Below are positions 21,641-33,137 of a DNA stretch of 64,000 nt, piece by piece (the first letter of the stretch is position 1; each line of letters starts with the position of its first letter). This DNA is from Nephrocerus scutellatus (taxonomy: Eukaryota > Arthropoda > Insecta > Diptera > Pipunculidae), in contig OX352761.1 in the NCBI GenBank assembly GCA_947095585.1, positions 34,067,777 to 34,131,776 of the forward strand, written 5' to 3'. Position numbers and translations under genes: made by a program. Below the pieces are notes generated by a model, which had not been told where the DNA came from, did not search any database, and saw only the letters and a program-made list of their open reading frames with translations.

Positions 21641-21713
21641 TTGGCGTTTCTACGGTATCCTCGGGAACGGTATTTTTGATGTTGGTTTTTTTGTTTTTAC
21701 ATTTTGAAATTTT

Positions 21714-22374
21714 AGCCGAATTTTGGTCTGAAGGAGAAACGAGATTCCTTCTAACAGTAAGTATACATGGTGCAAATAGGGGCAACGAAAAAGTTTCGCC
21801 AGCGGAAAGAAATTTGGGGTCAAATTTCCACTGATATGTAAATGGATTGGGATTATAAAAAATACCGAACCAATTTCAAATAAGTATGTATACATTTATA
21901 TTAAACAACCTTAATGATAATTTCTTACAATATTTTCAAATATATTTAAAGGTTAAAATTGCTTGCCCGAAACGAAAATATTGCAATCGACAACAACAGC
22001 AAATGTGGCAATTCCAGAGTGGTATTTCCTAGTTGTTGATAGCTCAAATGTTATTTGTTATTTGTCTGCAGGAAGTTCCGTACGCCGCAGAGTGGGAAAA
22101 AATAATTTCAATTGACGATAGTCTAGAGCTCGAAGTTCAACGGGGCATAAATTATTTGAAAACGAGATTTCCCCAAAAAGAAAATGTATGCGAAGACCCA
22201 AGTTCCAGTCAATCCCCCAGGAAAAGTGCAACAGTTTTAGCAGCCGAAATTTATAGGCGCACAATGCTCGAGCTCGACGATAAAAGAGCTAAACGGCACA
22301 AAGAGGCAGAAGAACGGCGGGAAGCTCGTCACAGGGAAAAAATTCCAAAGGCATTCCAAAAAAGTTGCTCGTAA
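21714..22374 (+). pseudogene. Decayed Myb/SANT-like DNA-binding gene, two exons
   Basis: From 21,718 the frame reads EFWSEGETRFLLTV, matching the start of Myb/SANT-like domains of the W(S/T)xxETxxLL type. Near 21,802-21,835 another frame reads RKEIWGQISTDM, the KKxLWExISxxM segment, then after a stop MDWDYKKYRTNFK, the third helix region. A frameshift and a stop therefore disrupt the domain. After an interval with TTTGTCTGCAG (a good acceptor) the frame 22,072-22,374 gives about 100 residues with an IYRRTMLELDDKRAKRHKEA charged coiled-coil-like tail, as in PIF/Harbinger ORF1 proteins and in zeste-like host proteins. I infer an old Harbinger accessory gene or host paralogue. Tephritid EST data would decide. 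Confidence 0.4.
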
Positions 22375-22383
22375 ATTATCATA

Positions 22384-22560
22384 AGTCAAAAAATCTAATC
22401 AATTATATTTTTATTTTATTTATTATTACTCCTATGAATCCACGAATGAATTTTGTACCTGTTGAATTATGATAATAAGTCCAAAAATCAAATGAATTAC
22501 ATTTATTTTATTTATTATTACTCTTATTAATATGTACATATGTAATTATAAAATCTTATA
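22384..22560 (+). repeat. Imperfect AT-rich tandem duplication
   Basis: Two units of about 100 bp share ATAAGTCAAAAAATCTAATC-like and TTTATTTATTATTACTCCTA-like blocks (22,380-22,440 and 22,473-22,530). Confidence 0.6.
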
Positions 22561-25500
22561 TATATAAATTTGAAGGTTTTTTTACCGATATTAGTGGCGA
22601 TGAAAAAAGTTACTTATATACATATAGCAAAATTAAGTTCTCCGCAAGAAGTTTGCGGCGATTTCATCACATTTTAATTGACCCATTCTTCTTTTTCACG
22701 ATTTGAAGCAATTTCACAGTTGATTTTCATTTAAACTTTAACTTAAAGTTATTTTGCGGCATTTTGTAATTATGTTAGCAAAATATAATGTTCAGCTTAA
22801 TTTAATTATATCTTAGAACGCATTAAAATAGTCGTGCGTGAGACGTATTTTTTTTTGTTTGGCATACTGCTTACCAGCATTACAGCAATTATTTTTTTAT
22901 TATTTTTTATTAGATTAGACAAAATAAAATAATAAGCATTCATGTTAAAAAATTCAAACAGAAGTACGTCCTTATTCAAAGGAACTATATGTGGATGTGT
23001 GTGTGAAAATGCATTCTATGCGCAAATCGTATATGTATACGTACGTAGCATCGTTGTATAGCTATATAAAATGTTGCTATTGCGTTGAGTTGTTGTTGCA
23101 CAGACTAGTAAAAAATACAGCTTTCTGAGCTTACAATAAAAGCAGGAGTGGTGATATAAAAAATACTTAAACAATTTTTTTAGATGCATTGTTATCTGCC
23201 ATACAAAGCATACTCTTCCCAATAGTGGACTCTTCTCTCTCTTACATTTGTAGAAGCGTCATGCATGCGCGCCTGTATTTCATCTTCTGATGACTGCCAC
23301 TGACATCACTGCAAGGGATGAATTGCATCCAAATCGTATGAGAGGCTTCGCAATTGCGTTGAAATTTGAGGAATACATGAAGTGGATCCAATGAAATTAC
23401 ACGCGTGGTTATGGCTTTTTGAAAAGTGGCCCAGGTGTGAGAGATGATAGCTAGAAGTTATATGTATAATCGTATCTATGTTAGAAATGATTTTTTTAAC
23501 ATACATTTCAGAATACGTATTTGCAGTGTTCTTCTAAAGTACTATTCAAAAATTTTAGAATCTGCTTTCCCAATCCTGACCTCTCACATGCCCAGCGATA
23601 AATGAAGGATACTTGTATGCGCGCTAATAGCTGTACTAAAAGGGTTTCTTTGTTTTGTTTGTTATCTGTTTGGTTCTTCTCGTAATAATTTACTGTTTTC
23701 CTCCACTACAGCTGTATGCTTAACTGTACCTAACCGCCGACATCAAATGCTTACCGTGAATTGGAGGCTTCGCCAATGACAGAAAACAACTCTATAGTCA
23801 TAAATCATATAATACCTTCCAACAAACGGATCCTTGCGAACCTGATGAAATAGGGGTCTACTCGTAAACGGTAGAATTCAATTCATAAACTATTAGTGCA
23901 AGTATGGAAGGAAAAAATACAGCACTGGAAAAAGAACCCTGTACATATCAATTGGAATATCGTACAGCAATTATCGAGGTATATTTTTTCACTTATTAAC
24001 AGACTAGAACAGATCAATGTTGTCAGTAAAGCAAAGATCAGAATCAATCGAAAAGGGAATGAACTCATGAAATTAATGATTCCATAGTCATGAAATTAGC
24101 GTCGAAGAAATTCATTTCATGTTACATTACATTAACAAAAAATCAAATTCCAGCTTTTGCAGACGATCATCATATAATTTTAAAATAAGCTTCCACGACG
24201 AGAGATCGCACGAATGAACAGAAGATCCATAAATCAAGATATAGAACTCAAAGCAGTCAAGACTCTTCAAGTCATACCAATAACATCATCGTAATCATAA
24301 TATCCAAGCTGTACTAGATACTTCAGAAATAATATATCCGAGCGATATCACTATGCTTAGTGTGCTCCAGTGGCCAGGGATTCGATTCCCGATCTGTGAA
24401 GCTGTGAAGTAAAAAATTTGTCAACACTTCACGCTCAACGCGATTATGTTTGTGTAATTGGTCTTGGTCTTGTTTTGGTAACTTTCGTTTTCTTTCATCG
24501 TTTTCTCGTGAAATCGCCTTATCGCGTTTGTACCCCGTCCTTTCAATTACCTCTAGTCAAAAACTCGTTAACAAAGTTGGAGAGGGAATTTACAGGTAAA
24601 TATCAAAGTAAAACTGAAAACTTCAACACTGAATTAAAATAATATAATCATACTATATGATCTTACTTCTCACATGCACCTAACATAGTAAGAACCCTTC
24701 TCCGTTTCCTGCAGCTTGTTCATAACAATACAAACACAACTACGGCACGATTGAAGTATTTGTCGTAAATTTTAAATATGGATTCTGGAGTTGCTGTTGG
24801 TGTCGTTGGACCCAACTCCAGAGAACTCTAGATAAGTCTCTTCCATTCTGAAATCCATCCATGTCGCCAGAGGCAGATTGTGCGTCTGGCTTTTGTGTGG
24901 ATAATCCCAAACTTAGTAGATCTTAATAACCCGAGTACCATCAGAAACTTACTTAATCCGGTAATTAAATTCCAAAATAACTTATTCTGATTCTGTAATT
25001 GGCTATTTCGAAAATTTTACACCCGCATAGATGAAATAATTGCATAAACTGGAAGCAAAAATTAAGATTAAGGAAATAACCCTTACCCAACACTCTTTCC
25101 ATAGGCCACGTGACGTTAGCAATCGTTCCTAAAGCAAAATTTTAGCTCCATTTCAGATGAGTGCAAGACAATTAATTATTGAAATGAATTGGTGATGTAA
25201 TTTTGAATCCACGGTAAAGGTCAACCCATAATGGTGATAATGAAAAGTTGTTTTGCTTTTTTTGTGTCTCGAAATAAATATGCGCTCATGGCGAAATAAT
25301 TAAAAAATCAATGACACACATTTGTACTTCAACCTGATTTTAACTTTCGCAGATTAAAAATAAAAAAAAATATTTGGGGGTTCATGAATGGATGAAAGAG
25401 AAAAAATACACAAAAAACACCACCCGACCTGCATCCAGACAGACGCTTTTAACGAACATTTTTGGTAATTTTTTTTGAATAAAAAAATTAAAACACTTCC

Positions 25501-27205
25501 TTTTTGCTTCTTTTCTTTTGGCACCTACTGGCATACGAACGGGCAACGCGCCACGTTAGTGCTTTCGTTGATCTGCAGTCCACAGAACGTCAATGCACCA
25601 TCCAAGCCGTCCTGCCATATGTTGCCGGCCCACATAAAGAGATGCATTCTGTTTTCAATTGACTGGTCTGTCCTGTCATGGTAGGGAAATTCTCATTCAG
25701 TAAACACCAAGAGCCAAGAGGCTTCCTATACGAAGTTCACTTGAAAATTCCCCACATATGACATAAACTCAATCCGACAGGCGCGCACATAAATACATAC
25801 ACACGAGTATGTACGTTTATACACATAATATTAATCTATACGTACATAATGCTATTCATACAGTTACATAAATCCATACACCTACCTCACCTGAAATTAT
25901 AATAAAAATAATAATAATTGTTATTATTACGTATTATAATAGCAAAAATAGTTTACAGAAAAAAGGGGGAACATGGTGTGGGGAAATTAACAGCACTTAA
26001 CAAATATGTGCCTAGGGTATTATAGGTGGATGGGTATGAGATCAGTTTTTTGTGGACTCGTTTCACATAGATACACCGCTGAACATTGCACTGCCCCAGA
26101 GAGTGAGTTTTACCGACAGGTTCTTGTTTAATTTTTTGTTTGTTTTTGCTGTGAATATCAACATTAAATTGCTGTCATGTTCACATGCTGATGTGCGTTT
26201 TTTTTTGTTGAACTTTGAAAGATTTGATTTTCCGATTGATTGACCATAAATTAGCAAATTACTCGTAACTGAAATATCGACCGCTATTGTCTGATGATGT
26301 CGTATTGCAATTGAAAAAATCAAAAAATTAAATTTTTTACCAAAATATATTATTTGCAGTCTTCGATTAAGTATGGCAAACTACTGCTCTTGTTAATGTG
26401 CAGAAGTTTTTAATTGTTGCGTATGGCTATTAATATACAATATCAATATATGGATATAATAATAATCATAAGGATATTGTAATAATTTTAATATTATTAG
26501 TAATATATATTAATAAGAGTTTCTTGATATTTAAATGGTTTTCTATTTGTTGTTGTTGTAGCGGACCTGCTCAATGTTCAAACTGCCAGGAGTTTTGACA
26601 CACCAAGAAATACTGCATTCTACCAACAGTATGCGTATTATCTGAGGATCTAAACAACTAATCGACTGCAACAATCATTAACTAACCCAAACTTGAAAAA
26701 ATGCTGCAACGGTGGGTGAGATCATACTGCGAACTACAATCGGGTAAATTTTGAAGATATGTATATGGGAGACTGTTGCCATCGCGGCAAGCCACAAATA
26801 CACGTCGACGCTAATATTAAATGGGTATGTTGGTAAAAACCCTAATGAAGTTACATCCTTTTCGATTTTTTTTTTAAATTTTTGATTTTAAAGCCATTTA
26901 AAAGATTTTTTTTGTATAAATATCGTACTATACTATAATTTATTCTGTTACAGTATTTAATTCTAAGTTATTTGCTTCTACAAAGTAACTGTTTTGGTTT
27001 TTAAGTAAGAGCTCTTCTAAGAAAATGAGTAATTAAAAAAATTTACAAAACAATAAAAAATTAAATACCGTTATATTTATTTCCCAAAATCCTAAATATG
27101 AAAATTTTTCTGGAAAAATGCGTCTTAATATTACTAACAACATATAAAATGTATCATTTCTATGTGAATTATTTAGAACTTTATATAAAGCTATGTTTAT
27201 CTTTC
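22561..27205. other. No recognised gene over 4.6 kb
   Basis: Open frames are all below 75 codons and none shows a domain. Minor features are a TTGTTGTTGTTGTAGCGG run near 26,549, an AT-rich low-complexity patch near 26,430-26,530 and an A-rich patch near 25,350. It may be intergenic or intronic. Confidence 0.5.
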
Positions 27206-27299
27206 GGCGCGAAGCCAATAACCTAGCCCGTAAAAAACGTTATTACGGAACCCAAAATCAGCCGCGGATACACTGATGAAGGACGACGACCACGGCCAC

Positions 27300-28640
27300 G
27301 AAAACGGCTAAACGATTTAAGAATTTTCTCATGGAACGTACGCTCACTGTATAGAGCTCGAGCTGCACAACAGCTAGCCGATACCCTATCCAAATATAAT
27401 GCTGACATAACAGCAATTCAGGAGGTGCGGTTTACGGGGAATGGTGTCTTATAAAAATCAAAATACATATTACATATATATATATTACAGCTCTCATGCA
27501 AGACATCATGTGCTCGGGGTGGGGTTTCTAGTCAGCAAAAGAACCCACCGTTAATTCATTTAAAGCAGTAAATGAAAGGCTATGCACCCATCACGTGCGG
27601 GACAGATTTAAATACATAAGCCTCATAAAGCCACCTGGGTATCTCCTGATAGAGCCACTCGCAACCAGATAGACCACGTGTTGATAGACCGCCGCCACAA
27701 GCCGAACCTGTACGACCGTACCGAGGTGCCAACGTCGACGCGGATCACTTTCTTGTTGGTATGGCATCCGCGAATCAGATTCGAGTCAACACGGCTGCCC
27801 TTCGTCAACGAAGAGACAGGAAACAACTAAGGTCAAGAAATAGTACTAGCCCTAAATGCAGGGAGAGTAAGTCCTGGGGCTGAGATTTCGGGCGTATAAA
27901 AGAATATACTGTCATTAGTACTACTGACTCCATCTTAGACAGTAATCGTAGAGATCGGAACGACTGGTTCGATTACGAATGTAAGCTAGCGACTGAACGT
28001 AAGAATGTTGCGTTCCATCACGTGCGGGACAGATTTAAATACATAAGCCTCATAAAGCCACCTGGGTATCTCCTGATAGAGCCACTCGCAACCAGATAGA
28101 CCACGTGTTGATAGACCGCCGCCACAAGCCGAACCTGTACGACCGTACCGAGGTGCCAACGTCGACGCGGATCACTTTCTTGTTGGTATGGCATCCGCGA
28201 ATCAGATTCGAGTCAACACGGCTGCCCTTCGTCAACGAAGAGACAGGAAACAACTAAGGTCAAGAAATAGTACTAGCCCTAAATGCAGGGAGAGTAAGTC
28301 CTGGGGCTGAGATTTCGGGCGTATAAAAGAATATACTGTCATTAGTACTACTGACTCCATCTTAGACAGTAATCGTAGAGATCGGAACGACTGGTTCGAT
28401 TACGAATGTAAGCTAGCGACTGAACGTAAGAATGTTGCGTTCCGAGCAATGCAAAACGCGAAGTTGAATATAAAGAGCTCAGTTCACAGTTCCCCGGTGA
28501 AAGAAAGCAGTCCGGGAGAAGAATCTCGTCCCTGAACCAGAACAGTACAGAGAGCGAAGACCGCACCAGACGCGGGAGTTTTACCAAAGAATATGCGGTA
28601 TGACGCAATTTACACCGCGTTGCACATGCTGCAAAAACAA
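27300..28640 (+). pseudogene. RTE endonuclease region, disrupted
   Basis: The N-terminal apurinic-type endonuclease is recognised by SWNVRSLYRARAAQQLADTL followed by the catalytic Glu in ITAIQEVRF. The open frame breaks after about 27,450. Further pieces such as THVRDRFKYISLIKPPGYLL and the IDHVLIDRRHKPNLYDRTEV segment (the last endonuclease motif, DHxLI) are present but in shifting frames and are duplicated. The linker WFDYECKLATERKNVAFRAM at about 27,968-28,010 is also present twice. Confidence 0.7.
27589..28442 (+). repeat. 427-bp direct tandem duplication inside RTE copy a
   Basis: The sequence from CATCACGTGCGGGACAGATT at 27,589 is repeated from 28,016. By eye the two 427-bp units are identical over their whole length, including 67-codon minus-strand frames at 27,623-27,826 and 28,050-28,253 with the same translation. 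The rest of the element is heavily decayed, so the duplication is far younger than the element or is an assembly artefact. Confidence 0.9.
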
Positions 28641-30142
28641 TTTACCCTCTGATCGCCGATCTCAAAGTAATCTTAGAACGATGGGAAGAGGACTTTCATG
28701 AGTTGCTAAATGGCCAGCTAACTGATGAATTGGAGGCTCAACTAATGACCGAAGACCACATTATGCTGCCGGCACCAATCATAGACAAAGTTAGCAGAGC
28801 GGTAAATCAGCAAAAAAATAATGAGGAAACGGGATCAGATGGTATCCCAGCGGAGCTTATTTAAACAGGAGGTCCCGCAATTCACGAACTAATAGTGCAA
28901 TGCAGTGGGAGGATAAAGCGATGCCAGAAAACTGGCGAAGAGGCATACTGTGCCCCATACATACGAAGAGAGATATCATAATATGCAGCAATTATCGTGG
29001 TATAACGTTGTTGAGTTACGCGTATAAGATTTTCTCCTCTATCATTCAAGACAGGATAGTCCCATACGCTAAATTCATCATTGGTCCATAACAGTGTGGC
29101 TTCTTTCCAGGCAAATGATCAGATTTACTCCTTTAGGCAGGTTATGGAAAAATGTCTAGAGTTTCAAAACTTACTACACCATCTTTTTATCACTATCAAG
29201 CCCATTAAAAATCTTTAACGGGCTCCGACAAGGGGATAAACTGGCCTGAGTCCTCTTCAACCTGGCGTTGGAGAAAGTGATCCGAGACTTTGACGTAACG
29301 AAGTGAGGAACAATCCTCTATAAGTCCAATCAGATACTGGCTTACGCAGACGATATTGACATTGTTGGTAGAAACCGAAGACCTGTACAGGAAGCTTTCA
29401 TCCAGATAAAGCAGGCGGCATGAAATCTGGGGCTACACATAAATGAGAGACAAAGTACATGTACATGGTGGCCACATCTGCGAGAAGAAGATTGAACATT
29501 AGTCCCTCAATGAAGATAGTTGAGCGCGAATTTACAGTAGTGCAACCCTTTAAGTATCTCGGGTCAACTGTGGCAGCAGATAACAACATTGAAACAGAAA
29601 TACGCGCACGGTCGCTCAAAGCCAACAAAGCCTACTTTAGTCTGCCAAGACTCTTTAAATCCAGGAATTTAACCATAACATCCAAGCTGTTGGTGTATAA
29701 GACAATGGTCATACCAGTACTTACATATGGATCCGAGACTTTGGTGCTTAGCAAAAAGAATTCTGACCTCTTAGCCGCGTTCGAGAGGAAAGTCTTACGA
29801 AGAATTGTTGGCCCCGTATGTGAGGAAGGACGATTCCGGAGACTCTATAATGATGAGATCTACGAGCGTTTCCGCGATGTCGACATCGTGAAGAGAATTA
29901 AGCTCGGTAGGCTTCGGTGGGCAGGACACCTAGCTCGCATGAGCGAAGAGGATTCTGCTCGAAAAGGCCTTTACAGTAGGATTTATGGAACACGACAGCG
30001 TGATCGGTCAAGCCTACGCTGGAAGGAAAGCGTAGACCAGAACACCCAGAGCTTAGGGATGCCAAACTGGATGACATCGGCTCGAAATCGGGACCGATGG
30101 GGAAAGTTTTTACGGGAGGCCATGCCCGGACCCCGATCTTAG
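28640..30142 (+). pseudogene. RTE reverse transcriptase and C-terminal domain, disrupted
   Basis: Pieces in order: ERWEEDFHELLNGQL; EETGSDGIPAELI (then a stop); WEDKAMPENWRRGILCPIH; SNYRGITLLSYAYKIFSSII; LNGLRQGD-like GLRQGDKLA at about 29,220; LAYADDIDIVGRN, the catalytic YADD, at about 29,337-29,375. The longest intact frame, 29,459-30,142 (227 codons), starts at an internal Met and covers the region after YADD, with FKYLGSTVAADNNIETEIRA, LLVYKTMVIPVLTYGSETLV and FERKVLRRIVGPVCEEGRFR, to the LRWAGHLARM motif and beyond. Relatives in 34,327-36,140 and 13,915-14,660 carry different lesions. Confidence 0.8.
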
Positions 30143-30199
30143 AGCCAAATATGGTGATGGTGATGTTTACCGTTCCTGTACACTATTGCAAGAAATCCT

Positions 30200-30793
30200 C
30201 ACAAAGCCATGCATTTTAAAAATATTTGTTGTTGGAACCCAAACGGTATGAGCCTGCGCAAACTACGCAAACTCGATTACTTTCTAACGAGAAATCCAAC
30301 TGATATAATGTTGCTTTTCGAAACTCATCTAAATAAAAAAAATGCTTTAGAATTAAGGATTACATCTTTTATGATACAAAACACCCAACAGACAGAGCAG
30401 GGGAACCGATATTATAGCGAGGTGGATACTAAGACACCAATAAATAGGGGAGTTGAGTAAGGAATACTAACAAGCAACTTCTATCTACCTGGAAGAATTT
30501 GCAGAAAAATTATTATTTCGGCTAAATATAGTATTCTCCGCAACACAATATAAAAGATGAGTAGTAGATTCAAGAATTCAACACACTTTAAAAAAGAGAT
30601 CTGGCAGCAGGCGACATCAACGCAAAACATATTTACTGGGGATCAAGGCTAATCAGCCAAAAGGGTTATAGCCTCTGAAACGTAGTATCTAACTCAGGAT
30701 TTGAAACCATATTTTCTGGTAATCCAACTTACTAGCCTTAGAACCTGGTGGGCTTTGGCATTTTAACAAACATTAATCGAAACAACTTCATTG
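30200..30793 (+). pseudogene. Jockey-like endonuclease fragment, 5' part
   Basis: The frame 30,209-30,460 reads FKNICCWNPNGMSLRKLRKL, DYFLTRNPTDIMLLFETHLN with the Asn and Glu of the APE-type endonuclease in Jockey/F-type ORF2. Later, 30,600-30,790 reads in pieces GDINAKHIYWGSRLISQKGY (the GGDxNAKHxxWGSR motif) and VSNSGFETIFSGNPTY. Stops and frameshifts interrupt it. The fragment is cut at 30,795 by the rosa element and resumes at 32,102. Confidence 0.65.
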
Positions 30794-30795
30794 TA

Positions 30796-32099
30796 ACGGG
30801 TGTTTTTTTAAGAGGTTGCCGATTTTTTTTTTGAATAAAACACATATAAAATTATGAAATGACCAAAATTTTTTTTTATTTGATAGATAATTTTTTGGCA
30901 TTTAACATTTAAACACAATTTCTGGCATATGGCTACCACGACTATTTTTCACAAATGTCATTCTGGAGGTCCAATTTTCCAGCACTTTTTCAAGCATTTG
31001 AGGGCGTATGTCAGCAATGACACGTTGAATATTGGTTTCCAAAGCGTCAATCGATTGAGGTTTATCCACATAAACCAATGACTTCACGTATCCCCACAAA
31101 AAGTAATCGAGTGGCGTCAAATCGCACGAACGCGGAGGCCAATTCACCGGACCATTTCTCGAAATAATGTTGTCGTTGAAAGTTTCTTTCAATAAGTCGA
31201 TTGTTTCACGTGCTGTATGGCAAGTGGCACCATCTTGTTGAAACCACATTTCATCCATATCCATATCTTCAAGATTTGACAACAAAAACTCATTTAACAT
31301 GGTTCTGTATCGATTTCCATTCACGGTAACGCGTCGTCCTTCCTCATTTTTAAAGAAATATGGACCGATGATCCCACCAGCCCATAGACCGCACCAAACA
31401 GTACATTTATCAGGATGCATTGGTAATTCTTGAACGGCGTGTGGATTATCTTTGCTCCAAATGCGACAATTTTGTTTGTTGACGTATCCATTTAACAAAA
31501 AATGCGCCTCATCACTGAAGAGAATTTTACGGTAAAAAAATGGATCTTCGTTCAATTGATTTAACGACCAATCACTGAATTCACGGCGCAAACGATGGTC
31601 GTGTGGCTTTAATTCTTGCACCAATTGAATTTTTTATGGCACCAAACCCAAATCTTTACGTAAAATTTTCCATAAAGTCGATGGACAAAGTCCAATTTGC
31701 TGAGCACGACGACGAATCGATAAATTGTCGTTTTCTTCGACACTGGCCTCAACGACAGCAATATTTTCTTCTGTACGAACTCTTCTCATTCTTGTCGGTG
31801 GCTTGGCATCCAAAAGAGTGAATGTAGACCGAAATTTGGTAATTACGTTCTTTATGGTGGTCTCTGACGGACGATTATGTGCACCATAAAATTCACGAAG
31901 TGCTCTATAAACATTTTTAATTGAACACTGATTTTGAAAATAAATTTCCACGATTTGAAAACGTTGTTCTGGAGTTAACCTATTCATAATAATTTGCCAA
32001 ACAATACTGAGTAGAAATGCCACTTTGAGCTGTCAAAACAACTGTCATAAAATAAAACGACATCTATCGGAAAAACAAACCTCCTAAAAAAACACCCTT
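30796..32099 (-). mobile_element. rosa-type DD41D mariner-superfamily transposon
   Basis: A 1,304-bp element flanked by TA at 30,794-30,795 and 32,100-32,101. The ends are ACGGGTGTTTTTTTAAGAGG on the left and, read inward from the right, AAGGGTGTTTTTTTAGGAGG, that is inverted repeats with few mismatches. It encodes a minus-strand transposase with one internal stop. Its spacing of the last two catalytic Asp residues (41 residues) matches the DD41D rosa group. Two miniature derivatives lie at 12,852-13,374. It is inserted in a Jockey-like endonuclease fragment. Confidence 0.9.
30902..31987 (-). pseudogene. DD41D transposase, one nonsense codon
   Basis: This cut-and-paste transposase gene runs 362 codons from the Met of MNRLTPEQRFQIVEIYFQNQ at 31,987 to the stop at 30,902. 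The N-terminus has two helix-turn-helix units, with ETTIKNVITKF and SIRRRAQQIGLCPSTLWKIL. The catalytic core has LFSDEAHFLLNGYVN (first Asp), MWFQQDGATCHTAR (second Asp) and WPPRSCDLTPLDYFLWGYVK (third Asp, in PLD). Exactly 41 residues separate the second and third. The C-terminal tail is SRGSHMPEIVFKC. One in-frame TAA at 31,634-31,636, right after DLGLVP, is the only break I see. An upstream Met at 32,023 is in frame but lies in the 5' untranslated region also retained by miniature copies, so I prefer 31,987. As it stands the gene is inactive. Confidence 0.88.
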
Positions 32100-32101
32100 T
32101 A

Positions 32102-32492
32102 GTATCAATCCTATAGAGCTCTCATCTGATCATTCCTCTGTCATAATTACGTGATTACAGCAAAGTTAACAAAAAAATTAAAAACTGGCTTAAATACAGG
32201 AAATATATAAGCGTTCATATTCACCCAATTATTTCCCTAAAGTCCAGCATATAAATTGCGACAGTAGTCCAAATCTTTAATCAAGTAACCCACGCCGTAC
32301 TTACTTTGAGCATGATGAAGAGTCCTCCGACTTTGACGAGCTGCTAAGGGTGGAAATGGCATAAACCTTTAAAATAAAAAAAAGAAATAGCTCTGCAAAA
32401 TACCTAATACTAACCAATAAAACTGATTACTCTCTATGGTGAGTCACAAAACAGCTTAAACAACCTGTTCAAGTTGAATCCATTATTCGTTT
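32102..32492 (+). pseudogene. Jockey-like ORF2 fragment, 3' part
   Basis: Directly after the rosa element the reading resumes SINPIELSSDHSSVIIT, the terminal SSDH motif of the endonuclease that should follow the piece ending at 30,793. Further on, 32,415-32,490 reads NKTDYSLW-VTKQLKQPVQV-type sequence (DYSLWxxTKxLKxP), typical of the linker before the RT of Jockey/F-type elements. The RT itself is absent, replaced by gypsy sequence from about 32,495. Confidence 0.65.
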
Positions 32493-32517
32493 ATCTGAGC
32501 GCAGCTAAGCCAGGTAC

Positions 32518-33137
32518 GCCTTAGCGAAAGGCTTAGCGTTTGCCGAAAACTTCTGCAATGTCTTTATACCAAACCATTGCTTCTGAAACTCTCCTCGAAA
32601 TCCCCGATGTCCCGTTGCAAGCTCTTTTAAAAGATTAAAAACTTTACCGGGGCTATCAAAACCCACTTCTTCTTTTCTTGCCTTGTGCAGTGTTTGCATT
32701 GTGGTGCACAAGGTCTTCTGGATAACCTATCGGTATTATTGCGCAGAATCCCTTTTCAATGCTCTGTCCTGAATAAGTATGCCTGGAGTCGTTCGATCCA
32801 TCGCGCCACTTGACCTTCTGGTTTCCTGAACTGCATTAACCACTTGAGTGCTGCCTTAGCGAAAGGCTTAGCGTTTGCTGAAAACTTCTGCAATGTCTTT
32901 ATACCAAACAGAACTTCTGAAACTCTCCTCGAAATTCCCGATGTCCCGTTGCAAGCTCCTTTAAAAGATTAAAAACTTTACCGGGTGCACAAGGTCTTCT
33001 TGATAATCCGTCGGCATTATTATGCAGAATCCCTTTTCAATGCTCTGTCCTGAATAAGTATGCCTGGAGTCGTTCGATCCATCGCGCCACTTGACCTTCT
33101 GGTCTCCTGAACTGCATTAACCAATTGAGTGCTGCAT
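32518..33137 (-). repeat. Imperfect tandem duplication in gypsy pol
   Basis: The segment starting CCTTAGCGAAAGGCTTAGCG at 32,519 is repeated from 32,854. The units are about 335 and 283 bp. The second lacks some 55 bp containing CTTCTTCTTTTCTTGCCTTG. Both encode, on the minus strand, the end of RNase H (PEGQVARWIERLQAYLFRTE) and the following linker. Confidence 0.8.

Larger units (their letters stand above)
27206..30168 (+). mobile_element. RTE-clade non-LTR retrotransposon (copy a), defective
   Basis: The element starts near GGCGCGAAGCCAATAACC, encodes an endonuclease-like ILxFSWNVRSLYRARAAQQL motif at about 27,317-27,375 and LSKYNADITAIQEVRFTG after it, then RT pieces (ENWRRGILCPIH..., CSNYRGITLL, LAYADDIDIVGRN) and a C-terminal domain with LGRLRWAGHLARMSEED. 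It ends in GATGGTGATG repeats, as RTE elements end in short repeats rather than poly(A). Frameshifts, a TAA at about 28,861 and deletions make it inactive. It contains a 427-bp tandem duplication. Other copies lie at 34,327-36,140 and 13,915-14,660. Confidence 0.8.

Noticed and set aside
24340..24405. Possible tRNA gene or tRNA-derived SINE (GGGATTCGATTCCCG resembling a B box)
   Set aside because: No convincing A box, no acceptor stem pairing and no cloverleaf that I could fold. The B-box match alone is too short.
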